The notes: a model not told the origin generated them from the letters alone. Counted from the stretch's first letter, positions 31,098 to 41,653 are shown. The stretch: 64,000 nt of DNA from Zopfochytrium polystomum (GCA_025765615.1 JAIVFJ010000134.1:1-64000); one strand, 5' to 3'. Translations and numbers: made by a program.

Positions 31098-32502
31098 ATG
31101 GCGACCGCTGAGTCAGCGCACCCTCTCAACGCCCGCGTCACCGGTAGTAACGGTCCTTGCTTGACACAATCCTCAGAGCCAAAGTTGGCAGACGGCGGCA
31201 GCAGCAACGACACCGTCCACGAAGCCAACAATGATCACGCAGATGTCATCCCGCGCGGCCACCGCAGCATCCCCGACGAAAGCAACTCCGCCCCGCGCAT
31301 GAGCCTCTTTCACAAGTTCCTCTCCGTCTGGATCCTCCTCGCCATCCTCCTCGGCGTCCTGCTCGGCCGGCTCCTCCCCGCGATCCCCGATGCCCTCGAC
31401 AAGGCTACCCTCGCGCAGGTCTCGATCCCGATCGCCGTGCTGCTGTGGGGCATGATCCTCCCCATGATGCTGCAGATCGACTTTGCGAGCGTCAAGAACG
31501 TGCTGACGAGCCCGTGGCCGGTGGTCATGACGTCGGTGGTGAACTACGCCGTGCAGCCATTCACCATGTACGGCTTCGGGATTTTGTTCTTGAAGGTGGC
31601 ATTTGGTGGATACTTTGGCGAGGAAAAGGTGAGCGGGAGGGCGAAAGTAAACGCGACGCCTCCTTTTCCATAACCGCAATTCTTTTTTTTAAGGCGAAAA
31701 ACTACCTGATCGGAACCATTCTCCTCGGCGGCGCGCCCTGCACCGCCATGGTCTTTGTTTGGTCCCGCCTCATGAACGGCAACGCAGCCTACACCTTGAC
31801 GCAAGTCGCCGTCAACGATATACTCCTCCTCGTCATCTACAGCCCCGTCGTCGAGCTCCTCGCCGGCACCTCCAACATCAGCATCCCCTGGGACACGCTC
31901 TTCCTCTCCGTCGGCTTCTTCATCGTCGTCCCCCTCCTCGTCGCCATCGCCCTCCGCGCGTCCCTCATCGCCGCCTGCGGCCGCGCCCGCGGCCTCTCCC
32001 TCCTCACAGGCACACTCATCCCATTGCTCGACACGCTGTCCATGTTCTTTCTGGTCCTCACCGTCGCTCTGCTCTTCATCTCGCAGGCCCCAACCATCGC
32101 CTCCAACTGGCTCGACATGCTCGCCATTGCCGTGCCGCTGACCGTCCAGACCTTTGCCATCTGGGCCCTCACGTACCTGCTCGCGCTGCTGGTCTTTCGC
32201 CTGCCGTACGAGATCGCCGGGCCTGCGACACTGATCGCGTGCTCGAATTTTTTCGAATGGCGGTGGCACTGGCTGTCGCGCTGTACGGATCTGGCTCGCA
32301 GGCTGCTTTGGCGACAGTCGTGGGTGTGCTCATCGAGGTGCCCGTCATGCTCGTGCTCGTGTGGATCAACAATCAGACGAAGCATGTGTTTCCAAAGGCA
32401 GAGAGAGAAAGCGAAGTTGTTCTCGACAGAAATGAAGTGAGTGAGATTGTCGAAGACGTGGAGAAGGTTGCAGAGGAGGATGTGTACTTGCAAAGTCGAT
32501 GA
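31098..32502 (+). CDS. ACR3: ACR3-family arsenite permease with a one-base frame break
   Basis: Exon 1 31098-31628; intron 31629-31693 (GTGAGC…TTTAAG); exon 2 from 31694. The product has about ten membrane spans and ACR3 hallmarks: [20 protein letters not shown], a conserved Cys in [25 protein letters not shown], and the ASNFFE-type motif (ACSNFFE). ACR3 exports arsenite from the cytosol across the plasma membrane. Directly after FFE (about 32262) one base is missing relative to the family (expected xTG GCG): the frame must shift by one to read [32 protein letters not shown] and end at 32502. Unshifted, the protein ends at 32440 with 60 foreign residues and lacks the last two spans. Real lesion or sequencing error cannot be told apart here. 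Confidence 0.85.
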
Positions 32503-32728
32503 TGGTGTGGGTGCCAAAAGGGAGTGTATTTCTGGAACCATCGCTTGTGGTCGTTCGAGACCAAACTGCAATAGATATTGATATTTGGTAATGTCAACTC
32601 TCGCGTGCAAACTTCGTCCGAAAACAGAATGGATTTCGCATTTTTTCCATGGGATATTTTGACACCGAATTAAATAATCATGCTTGGGGGTAATCGTTGA
32701 TAGCATAAATGCGGTTACTGAAACTACC

Positions 32729-32800
32729 AGCAGCGTAGTGTAGCGGAAGCACGTTGGGCTCATAACCCAAAGGTCGAACGATCGAAACGTTCCGCTGCTA
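32729..32800 (+). tRNA. tRNA-iMet-CAU: Initiator tRNA-Met (CAU)
   Basis: 72 nt beginning AGCAGCG and ending CGCTGCTA, so the acceptor stem pairs. The anticodon arm TTGGG-CTCATAA-CCCAA carries CAU. The T loop reads ATCGAAA in place of TTCGA, a eukaryotic initiator feature, and the A1-U72 pair is also initiator-type. Confidence 0.95.
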
Positions 32801-33079
32801 AAAAACATATATCAGCTATCTCTGATTCTTTAAACCCCGATTGTCCCGCCGCTGTGGTCTTCGTCAGCCACCACCCGTTGCCGGCCGTCCCGTCCGCGTG
32901 GGAGCTCCTTTCCGTGTCTTCCGCCTTCCTGCTTCCTGGCTGCGCGCGACTTTGTCCCTCCCTCCACCCCTCCGCCTCGGCGGTACTCCTTCCCCTCGGG
33001 ACGCCGATCCACTCGCAGCGGGTTATTGAATTGACGGGCGTTTGGGGTCGTTTCGCGTGAAATGTGGTCTGTACAAGAC

Positions 33080-33376
33080 TCGATTACAACCTGCGGTTAC
33101 CAAGACTTCCTGTCGAAGCAACTCAAGCAGTTCTTCTTTGATCACGCGTGCACGAATTGCAGGAACTTCTATGCCGATGCAGAAATCGTATTCCTCAATT
33201 ACTTCAGCTCCGCTTAGAGAACTGCTTTTTCGATGCGCCGTTTCTCGCTTATTTGCGCTTACTTTCTGGACTTCAATATTTTTTGGGTTATAGCAAAGCT
33301 GTGCCACTTGCACGAAATTTTGACGACACACCAGGTGCGATCGCGATCGCTGACCGCTGCAACCTTACTGCGGCAT
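33080..33376 (+). pseudogene. Decayed fragments of F-box/LRR-like gene
   Basis: 33082-33175 matches the family segment GYQDFLSxQLKxxxFDHA. 33180-33260 matches the MPRLLKFRAENCFFDxP segment with frame breaks. 33338-33370 matches the F-box phrase ADRCNLTAACR. The pieces sit immediately before the intact gene at 33375 and supply its 5' sequence. Confidence 0.65.
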
Positions 33377-34829
33377 GCCGATCGACACGCTTTCCGTCGA
33401 CATATTGATAGCGATCGCCGACCTTTTACCGGCTGCCGAAGACCGCTGCAACCTCAGCGCCACATGCCGCCGTCTGCGAGCCGCTCTGGAGGTGTCGGTC
33501 TTCCGCTCTGTCCGCGTCACGAACGTCGAGCAGGACCGCGCCGCAATTGGGGCGCTGGCCGCCGCACATGGTCTCCACTTCCGGCAGGTGCGGTTTCAGT
33601 GCATCATGCATGGGAATCCAGTCGAAGACTTTGCCGAGGAGGAGGCCGCTGACAGCGCTGCCCAAGACGACCTGGAAGGTGACGACGACGGCCGACAACC
33701 TGAAGAGCGTCGCGATCCATCGGCGGGCGTACTCGGCTTTTCAAACTCCGAGGAGCCGATCTTCATTGCGGCGGAGATACTATCTGGGCAAACAGCTCCA
33801 AATATTCGTGCCCTCACACTGGAGTTTGTAGCCGACCAGGAATTTGAGCCGGACGGCTGCAAATGGGTGGACGATCACCAAGGAATTGGGGGTTCCATTT
33901 ACATCTCTGCAGAGGCTGAGAGTTTGGAAGATGCCGCCATCGCTGAAGAAAACTTCGAGTGGCGCCGAGTCATGGCGAAAATATGGAGGGCAGTTGCATC
34001 AAACTTGACAATCCGCAGCCTTACCGTTCGATCACTCCCGCCAAACATCACAACAACATGGCACAGACCGGAATGGGCTGTCTTTGTGGGTCAACTGGAG
34101 CACTTGGCACTTGAAATGTGGGGTGGAAAAAGCGACAGCGATTTCTGCTCAATTACAACCAACGGTTACCAAGACTTTTTGTCGAGGCAACTCAAGACGC
34201 TGATCTTCGATCACGCGCACAGCCTGCTTTCGCTCGGCTTCGTCTCCAACGAGTTCGGCACGTACGGTGGCACCTTCATCGATGTGGGGGCAGAAACCGC
34301 CTTTGGGTCGTCAAACATGCCTCGATTACTCAAGTTCCGCGCGGAAAACTGCTTTTTCGACACACCGCTGCTCGAATTTCTGCGATCTCACACTTCCACA
34401 CTCGAAACGATTCACCTCGTCAACTGTATGGCGGCAGTCAGCCTTTTCCCCGAAATGGAGGAACCAAATCCCACATGGAAGGGGCTGTTTGGAGGGATCT
34501 TGGGCGCTGAACCGCACATTCTGAAAGATTTGAGGGCAACTACGAGAAAAATATCGATTCACGACATAGCAAAGTGGGCCCAAAATCGCTCACTTGCACG
34601 ACAAGAAATAATTCGCCGAATCGAGCAGAAACTGAGCGAAGACGAAACCTACCCCTTGTTTTACTACGGATGGCTGGATCCTGACTACGGATTTGTCAGC
34701 GTGGCTAGGTCGTATGTGTTGGAAAGCTTTGAGACAGGATCTGATTTGGCAAGCCTCGAGCGCCTGATGGGGGTTGTTCGGAGCAATCGTGAGGCTTCAA
34801 GATTGACGCTGCAAAAAGAGCATAATTGA
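33375..34829 (+). CDS. F-box/LRR-like protein (intact family member)
   Basis: Single exon, 484 residues, ATG at 33375 (MPIDTLSVDILIAIADLLPAA). Residues 1-45 are F-box-like. An acidic linker follows (EDFAEEEAADSAAQDDLEGDDD). The body has leucine-rich segments (IRALTLEFVADQEFEP, IRSLTVRSLPPNITTTW, LEHLALEMWGG, MPRLLKFRAENCFFDTPLLEFLR) and ends with EDETYPLFYYGWLDPDYGFV and a basic tail. It is the functional partner of the pseudogene at 26432-27714, about 90% identical over the last 550 bp by eye. Likely an SCF adaptor with an LRR-type substrate domain (inference). Its start codon lies at the junction with an older F-box fragment. Confidence 0.8.
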   Translation: MPIDTLSVDILIAIADLLPAAEDRCNLSATCRRLRAALEVSVFRSVRVTNVEQDRAAIGALAAAHGLHFRQVRFQCIMHGNPVEDFAEEEAADSAAQDDLEGDDDGRQPEERRDPSAGVLGFSNSEEPIFIAAEILSGQTAPNIRALTLEFVADQEFEPDGCKWVDDHQGIGGSIYISAEAESLEDAAIAEENFEWRRVMAKIWRAVASNLTIRSLTVRSLPPNITTTWHRPEWAVFVGQLEHLALEMWGGKSDSDFCSITTNGYQDFLSRQLKTLIFDHAHSLLSLGFVSNEFGTYGGTFIDVGAETAFGSSNMPRLLKFRAENCFFDTPLLEFLRSHTSTLETIHLVNCMAAVSLFPEMEEPNPTWKGLFGGILGAEPHILKDLRATTRKISIHDIAKWAQNRSLARQEIIRRIEQKLSEDETYPLFYYGWLDPDYGFVSVARSYVLESFETGSDLASLERLMGVVRSNREASRLTLQKEHN

Positions 34830-35511
34830 TAACAATCTCGAAGGCTTCACAAGAGTCCTTCGTTGCACCGCGGTGCGGTTAGACAATGCGCAACGGTAAC
34901 GGAAAGCAACATAGACACTTCGGATTGGTGCCTTGATTTTTGCACGAGCTCAGACTGATTTGACCTTGCTTCACTGCGTTTACTCCCAGTTTGGTGTGAA
35001 ACAGCCATGTCCTCCGTTAGGCCGGAGGATTGGAAGCGGAAGGTCCATATCGAATGGACTGTTACTGTAAACCTTTTGAGAGGCGCACCTGCCGTTCAAT
35101 GGGAATACCGACGTAAGTCAAACAAACTTCTTGTTGCAGTCCTTTTGCCCCTTCACAGGCGAGATCGAGGCAACGCTGGGGGAGGTTGCGGCAGGGGGTG
35201 GCGGTGGTGACAATTGATTGCATCGCGCTCGCTGTTCGTCGTCCTCGTCTCGATTGCTGACTGTCACGGCCCTCTCTCTCTCTCTCTCTCTGTTTCTTTT
35301 TCCATGACAGCGGTCTTCTCTTTTTCCGTGCAATCTAGGTCACACGTCACTTTCTGTTCTTCCTCAAAACAATTTGGTCCGGAAAGGCGAGGCGTCGGAT
35401 GCCTTTCGGATCACCGAGGAGGGTCGGTCGGATAAAAGTGGCGAGCGGACGCGGACTCGGCGTGGACTCCAGTGCGACAGCACGGGGCATGGAAGATTGA
35501 CTGTTTCGCTG
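34830..35511. other. Intergenic before array 2
   Basis: Holds a (TC)n run at 35273-35292. The first 120 bases after the gene match 27715-27840 (same duplication). No gene seen. Confidence 0.5.
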
Positions 35512-37108
35512 GTTAGGACTTGTTTTCAACCTCTACGCGTTGGAGCAGGAAAGGTGCAATGAGACTAGTCACCATGAATTTTGGGCAAACCGAATCATAT
35601 CCAATGAGAGAAGATCAACCAGTCCTTGCGGCACAGCAGAAGCGCAGCGCAACTAGGACTTGTTTTCGACCTCATAGAATGGTGTGTGGCGACACCCGGT
35701 TGCCCAACAAAAGAGAGGTGCACAAGCTTAAGATCAAATGAGAAACGAACACCAAGCCGTGCAGTCGCGACCAATTTGCTGTCACGACGGCTGGGACTTG
35801 TTTTCGACCTCATATGTTTGAAAGATATTTGAAATGCGATGCACGAAAAGTGTCTGATGTCGCCACGTGAGTGCAGGTAGACAAGTCCGAGAGATGAAGC
35901 TGCATGGCCCATGGCTAGGACTTGTTTTTCGACCTCATATGAGTAAAAGAACAAAAGAAAATGGGGGGATCCGTGAGGCAAGAACAAATCCGAGCAGCGA
36001 TAGCAGCGCGATGCAGCGGCTAGGACTTGTATTCGACCTCATAGATTACGTCGAAAGTGAAGAGGAGGAGAAAAAACAGCGGATCGCAAAAGAAACCCGT
36101 GATAGAAAGAAAGCGGTGCATCAGTGAGAACGGAAAAATAAGCCCGACCAGTCGCTTCAGCCAGTCAGCGACGGGTAGGACTTGTTTTCGACCTCATAGA
36201 TAGTCGGTCACGGGAGAAGCACGCACTTCAACGAGCGAAGAATAACAAGCCCGAGCGGCGGAGCAAATAACGCACCGCGGCAAGGACTTGATTTCGACCT
36301 CATAGATGAGCTTCGGTCCCTCCCGATCATCTTCGTCGGAATTGATGCGCGTTGTGCAACAACTTTGGGAGAAGCGTTGCGGGCCGCATGAGGACATGAA
36401 GCAAGCCCGAGAGGCTCAAGCATACGCTCAGCGTCTAGGACTTGTTTTCGACCTCATACGTTGTTGTAAGAGTTGAATCGCATCCAATGAGTGAGGATCA
36501 ACCAGCCCTTGTGGCACAGCATAAACGCAGCGCAACTAGGGCTTGTTTTCGACCTCATAGAATGGTGTTTGGAAGACGGCACTGGTTTTCAATGAAAACA
36601 GGTCAACGAGTACAAATGAGAGCGTGAAACCAAGTCGAGCAGTCATGACAAACGCTCTGTCACGACGACTAGGACTTGTTTTCGACCTCATATGTCTGAG
36701 GCTCTTCGGGATCAGATAGGCCCATGGTGTCAAATGTTGGCCAGTGAGTGAAGAAAGACAAATCTGAGCAATGAAGCCGCAAAGTACATGGCTAGGACTT
36801 GTTTTCGACCTCATAAGGGGGATCGTGGGCCAAGGGGAGAAGAAATGCTTAAAAGATGACACGGAAAGGTGGGAAAAGGAGGCGATCGGATCGGTGGACG
36901 TGTCCATTTGAGAGCCGCAAACGAGCCCGAGCAGCAAAAGACCAGTCGTGCGGCTGGGACTTGTTTTCGACCTCATATGGCTGTCACTGGGCAAACGGAG
37001 TGAAGGGATTATCCTAATGGCATTACCGGTGAGGAAGAAGGACAGAATCCCTGCGGCAACGTCAGCGAGTGGGCAGTTTCGGCTGGGACTTGTTTTTCGA
37101 CCTCATAG
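35512..37108. repeat. Interspersed 25-bp motif array 2 (13 units)
   Basis: The same motif as in array 1 occurs at 35512, 35653, 35791, 35915, 36020, 36175, 36280, 36435, 36536, 36669, 36792, 36954 and 37083, all on the plus strand, with spacing of 101-162 bp. Spacers from 35915 on correspond one to one with those of array 1. Units 35653 and 35791 resemble units at 36536 and 36669, so the array also grew internally. A further degenerate copy (CTAGGACTTCTGTCGACCTCAT) lies at about 37741, outside the array. Confidence 0.85.
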
Positions 37109-37596
37109 GAACTGGGTGTGCCGGGGAGTGGGAACAAGCAAGGAAGTGGCCGATTGGCACGGAGGAAGGAAAGGCCGCGAGATCGGGGAGCGCGATGGAG
37201 CGATTGTGTGGGCAGTTGGCGATTTGGCGATTTGGGAAGATGGGATGCAGTGATAGCAGGGAAACGAAGGAGCTCTTTTATAGCTGTGCCTGGTCTGTCT
37301 TTTCGACTGCGGAAAAGACAACACCCCCAAAACGGCAGGTTTTAAGAGCAACGACCGGCCTCAAGCCGAGTGGCGCCTGTCCAAGGTCCATTAGAGCTTT
37401 TCCATCCCGCCCGAAAGACATGAGCCTGGACAAAAGGGAACAATTCACTTTTGCGGTAAGGGGAGTAAGGGAATACGGCACGCGCGATACTTGGAGAACT
37501 GGAACATCTTGACATCCGCTAACTGAACTAAGCTGATTACGAGTAACGCGGTAGAATAACCTTTGTTCGAACTGAGGCGCGGAGAAGGGGGGGAAG

Positions 37597-37670
37597 TGGT
37601 CGCATCCGGGATCGAACCGGAGACCGTCTGTGTGTAAGACAGACGTGATAACCAACTACACCATGCGGCC
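37597..37670 (-). tRNA. tRNA-Val-UAC: tRNA-Val (UAC)
   Basis: Minus strand GGCCGCATGGTGTAGTTGGT… to …GATGCGACCA, 74 nt without intron. The anticodon arm TCTGT-CTTACAC-ACAGA gives UAC. The T arm GGTTCGATCC is standard. The acceptor stem has one C-A mismatch (position 3:70), so it may be slightly degenerate. Confidence 0.9.
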
Positions 37671-37689
37671 GTGATTATGTTACGAAAAC

Positions 37690-38154
37690 AATCCAAATAT
37701 TATTTCAGGTCGACAGTTTAGGCCTCGAAACGAGTTGCGACTAGGACTTCTGTCGACCTCATTAGCCCGAAAATTTAGGCTGTATTCGGTAATCACCAAC
37801 AGATAGCTTGTCCTAGAAGAAATGACCCACCGAAAATGAGAATGGCAGGCACACAAGCGTCTCCAGTATTTCTCTTTGGAAGTGGAGAGCATCAACGAGG
37901 AAAAACCAGTCAGCTCAAGCGGTCCCAACGACTGCCACGGAGTTGTCTCGACCGATACCCAGTGCGCGGCTTACAACTAGTCTGACGGCATGGGTTGCCT
38001 AGGCGCCAATGGAGGAGATGTGATCATCGCGTTTGCCGTGCATCCATCTCCACTTGCACCGTCTCCACTCGTGATCAAACAATTTAGGCAAAGCTTTAAG
38101 AGGAAGAAGGGAGGGAGATGTTTTCGTCGACTATGATGCAGAGAGTTTAGGCCT
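37690..38154. other. U2 3' flank with repeated TTTAGGC
   Basis: TTTAGGC occurs at about 37708, 37791, 38083 and 38146; two copies are in the longer context AGTTTAGGCCTC. One lies directly 3' of the U2 gene. No coding gene seen. Confidence 0.4.
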
Positions 38155-38342
38155 CAGCCGGCGGTAGTGCTAGGCCGGCGAGACCAGTGCCCGGGCAGCG
38201 ACAGCAAGCTGACGGCGGCGACCGAGCGAGGTTTCAAAAATAACTGTGATAATAGATACGCCGGCGATGCCGGCGGTTAAAGTTATCACACTTTAAAGAA
38301 CAGATACTACACTTGATCTTAGCCAATAGGCCAGAGAGGATT
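38155..38342 (-). ncRNA. U2: U2 spliceosomal snRNA
   Basis: On the minus strand, the 5' end reads AATCCTCTCTGGCCTATTGG, then CTAAGATCAAGTGTAGTATC with the branch-site-recognition GUAGUA, and CTGTTCTTTAAAGTGTGATA. A GC-rich stem-loop follows (CCGCCGGCATCGCCGGCG), then an Sm site (TTATTTTTGA) and a 3' hairpin (GCCGG…CCGGC). Length about 188 nt, as expected for U2. U2 pairs with the intron branch point in the major spliceosome. The 3' end is estimated. Confidence 0.95.
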
Positions 38343-40051
38343 GTGGGGAACGAGAGGAGGGGAAACGGCGGTATTTATGCGATTTGGCTTTGAATGGGCT
38401 GCGGACTGCGGGTCAGAGAAATTGCAGAAGCCTGAACCAAAGCAGGTGCGCAACGGTGCGATGCGCGTTAGCGAGATGTTGTGCGTCGAAAAAGGAGAGG
38501 TAAGTTCGTTCGCGGGCCCCCGCAGGGAAAGAAAGTAGAAGTTCAGACGGTCTACGAATCAGACCGGTACCCCCATTCCGACGGAGGTCAAGCGACTTGA
38601 AATAATGAGTAGCTCGGCCTGTTGCGTTCTCTTTTGCGTGAGGCGGATCTGCGGGAATACTGCACCAGCACGGCTGTCACATCATGGTCTTGCGACATCG
38701 CTGTCTTGCCCAAACCTATGCGTTCTTTGGACGTCTTGACGGAAAAATTGTTCCTGTTGCCACAGTTTCGCCTACAGTCAGGCAAGGATCATTCTACATC
38801 GACTGCGACCGCCCACAAAGCGGAACTTGCCGCAGTTTGACGCGTCGAGGGTCATCGATGGCGCGTTATGGTCATTCCACGCGGGCTGCGGTGCGTCGAC
38901 TCGTAGTGGCGGCGGTCTGCGCTGTTTTGGACGGAAGTGGAGAAAGACGAGTAAGCGATGGCGAGGAGATGCGCTTTTCGCCGGATTGTGGCGCGTTTCG
39001 GTGGTGCAAGGTTGATGTGTGCGAGTGGTCTGTTCACCGCGCCCTACTTAACCGCAGCTTGGCCTCCCCAACAGTAACTACCGCACTGTGACGATGAATT
39101 TTCGCAGACCCAGACCCAGAGCCAGGTCACCCAGGTGTCTTCTTTCAATATGGGGGTCTTCGTTGCGATGCTCGACTATCTCCCAGCGGCTGTCTTGGAC
39201 GACCTTGCCGATCGTCGGCATCGCACCGCGCAACACCTTGGCTCGATCGAGGTAACGCGGCGGCCCCGGTGGCGCCGCTAACGGTGGTCGTGCGGGCGCT
39301 CCTTCGTGCTCCTGCTGCGGGGTCGAGGGTTTCCTCCGAGTGGGGGTGGAGAAGGGGTGTCGGTATGTCTCGACTCGCCAAATAACACCATTTTGCCTCA
39401 AATACTACACGAAATGTCGATCATCTCACATTAGTTCCGCGAAACGATTTCCCCGAAACGCGTGCCGCCTATCCGCACGCGGCTCGAGTGTCGGAAGATG
39501 CAGATGAATATGCCGCGGCGAGCGACACGGCTTCACTAGGCATTGCGGCGATGGAACGAAAGATCAAGATGTGGCGGACGGTCCAAGCAAGTGCCGACCG
39601 ACCACGCCACCGCCCGCACTGGGGGGGCTGCCCCTTAACCTCCCGTAGAAGTCCTAGAGCTATTCAAGGGGCGCCTCCCGCTCGCGCACCTCTCTGCGCT
39701 CATCTGCGAAGATGAAATCAACCTGTGGAGGCTCTGCAGTGGTGGAAGGACATTGGACTGGAGCTGTCGGGGTAAGCAGCCTTTACGTTGACTGGAACAT
39801 GGTCCATTTCTGTGAAGCGAATTATGTCGTGGCACGCAACGGGTGGAAAGAACGTCGATTGGAGTGGGAAGGCTCGCCCGCTGAACAGTGAGTTATGACA
39901 CGAAAAGAAATCCAACACTTTAACACCGCCGCTATGCGGCAGTACGGTTTACTACAAATTTTCAAGTTTAATTTAATCTTTGTGTTTCCCAAGCGCTGTT
40001 TCTATAGTAGGCACAAAATTCTTGATCCTCGTCATCGTCCTGTTCGTCGTC
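38343..40051. other. Gene-poor stretch with an 'LQWW' remnant
   Basis: Contains the U2 promoter side (38343 upward). A WW-family remnant lies at 39640-39775 (plus): PVEVLELFKGRLPLAHLSALICEDEINLW, then in another frame LQWWKDIGLELSG. A possible related exon lies at 39150-39253 (MGVFVAMLDYLPAAVLDDL.. before GTAACG). Nothing intact. Confidence 0.45.
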
Positions 40052-40133
40052 GTCCTGTTGGCGGAGTGGTTAACGCGGTGCCCTGCTAAGGCATTTCCCT
40101 TTGGGAGCGCAGGTTCGAATCCTGTGCAGGACG
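40052..40133 (+). tRNA. tRNA-Ser-GCU: tRNA-Ser (GCU)
   Basis: 82 nt, GTCCTGT… to …GCAGGACG with a fully paired acceptor stem. Anticodon arm GTGCC-CTGCTAA-GGCAT gives GCU. The long variable arm (TTTCCCTTTGGGAGC) is typical of tRNA-Ser. T arm AGGTTCGAATCCT. Confidence 0.95.
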
Positions 40134-40328
40134 ATACAATAGTAATTTGCAATTATCTGCAAGTTGATTCTCGATTGTCGTTGCCATACTTGGTGTGTTC
40201 AGTTCTCCCGCACATTGAGAAGTGTGTTGAGGTAAAACCAATTACATATCCACAAAGAAGAAACCATCAAGCAACCGCATTGTGCCCTCTCCCTCATCCA
40301 ATCGATACAACCCCCCAACCGACTCCTT

Positions 40329-40787
40329 TTACAACAACCACTTTGCCACCTCCTCCTCGACCCTCCCGACAAACGCGCCGACGACCGTCGCGACGGGCGC
40401 GCCGCCCCTGTACACGACAAACGTGGGCGTGTCGACGACGCCCGCGGCGCCGGCGACGTCGTCGAGCTCGTCGACGTCGACGCGGAGGAAGGAAACGGGG
40501 GCGGCGGCGCGCGCGTACTTTTCGGCAAGGGCGGCGAAGGACGGGAGCGCGGCGCGGCAGGGGCGAGCCCAGGATGTGGAGAAGCCTGTCGGAGTTTTGT
40601 GTGGTGGTGGGGGGGGAGGGGCAAGGAAAAGGGAGGTGGGTTAGTTGGAGAGGGAAAGGTTGGGGCTGCGATCGCACGTACCAACGACGACGATACCGCG
40701 GGCGTTGAGTGCCTCGCGGAACTCGCCGGCGCCAATGACCTCGGTGACGGCGGGCGACGGTGCGGGGGCGGCGACGGGCGACGCCAT
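40329..40787 (-). CDS. Thioredoxin-like protein lacking the first active-site Cys (WARPC)
   Basis: Exon 1 40787-40682 and exon 2 40585-40329 (GTACGT…CGACAG intron, phase 1) give 120 residues, the normal thioredoxin length. The fold is recognisable: EVIGAGEFREALNARGIVVVGFSTSW, then RAALPSFAALAEKYA, FLRVDVDELDDVA, the cis-Pro loop VVDTPTFVVYRGG, and a final helix VEEEVAKWLL. The redox motif WCGPC is WARPC (residues 41-45), so only the second Cys is left. Normal dithiol chemistry is lost; it could act by a monothiol route, as a binding partner, or have lost activity. The paralogue 424 bp upstream on the same strand has the same kind of change. Confidence 0.85.
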
Positions 40788-41210
40788 TGTGAGAGAGATC
40801 ACGCCAGCGTTCGCAGTTCCAAGAGGAAAGACAGGGTCGCAAAAAAAAAGTTTCAACATGCTTGACGGGAGGCGGAGTTTCGAGCTTGCGGTGTTGTTTT
40901 TGCAGCTGAAGGGACAAACTTTTGCGGCTGAAGGGACAAACACAAACAAACGACCAAGACAGCGCCAGCACGGTTTGTCTGATATTTACGTGAGGAGATG
41001 ACAATGCACGAGGGATACAAATACAAAAAACTTCAGACGATCAACAAGGTACAAAGAGAAAAATAACCCCGGATACCAAACGAGCGCAATACAATAGGCG
41101 GCTCCCATCCCCTCCCTCAATTAATACCAACACAATCCGCTAAATTAATAACCCATAAAACCCCCTCCCCTCCCCAACCCAACCCCAACCAACTCCTCCC
41201 CCCCGCCCCG

Positions 41211-41653
41211 TCACAAACACGCCCCAACAACTTCCTCCAACTTTTCCACGTCCGCGCCCACCACCGTCCCAACGACCTCCCCTGCGCGGTAGCACACGAC
41301 GGTCGGCATCGCCGCGATGCCGGCGTCCTCGGCGACGTCGGGGAGCGCGTCGACGTCGAGAGTGAAGAAGGTGGCTGGTGGTGTTGTGGCGGCGGGGGAA
41401 GTGGAGGAGGAGGAGGGGGAGGGGGTGGCTGAGGGGGGGTGGTGGAGTTTGGCGGCGAGCGCGGCGTAGTAGGGGGAGAAGGCGTGGCAGGGGGGGTTCC
41501 AGGATGCTGTGAAGTCTGGGATGAGGGAGGAGGGTGAGTGATCGTTGGGAGGGTGGCGCGGGCGTTTGTAAGGTGGGTCTCACTGATGACGACGAGGCCC
41601 GGCACCTTGAGCGCGGCGTCGTAGTCGTCGGCGGTTGTGATTTGCTTGATCAT
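41211..41653 (-). CDS. Thioredoxin-like protein lacking the first active-site Cys (WNPPC)
   Basis: Exon 1 41653-41584 (MIKQITTADDYDAALKVPGL) and exon 2 41515-41211, phase 1 intron, 124 residues. Active site FTASWNPPCHAFSPYYAALA: the motif is WNPPC (residues 29-33), first Cys replaced by Asn. The loop after helix 2 carries an inserted Ser/Thr/Pro-rich stretch (ATPSPSSSSTSPAATTP), then FFTLDVDALPDVAEDAGI, the cis-Pro loop AAMPTVVCYRAG and VEKLEEVVGACL. It is a tandem paralogue of the gene at 40329-40787. Confidence 0.8.

Noticed and set aside
28378..37108. CRISPR array
   Set aside because: Regular motif with unique spacers looks like one, but spacing (101-162 bp) is irregular, the spacers are far longer than usual, no Cas-like genes are present and the DNA is eukaryotic.
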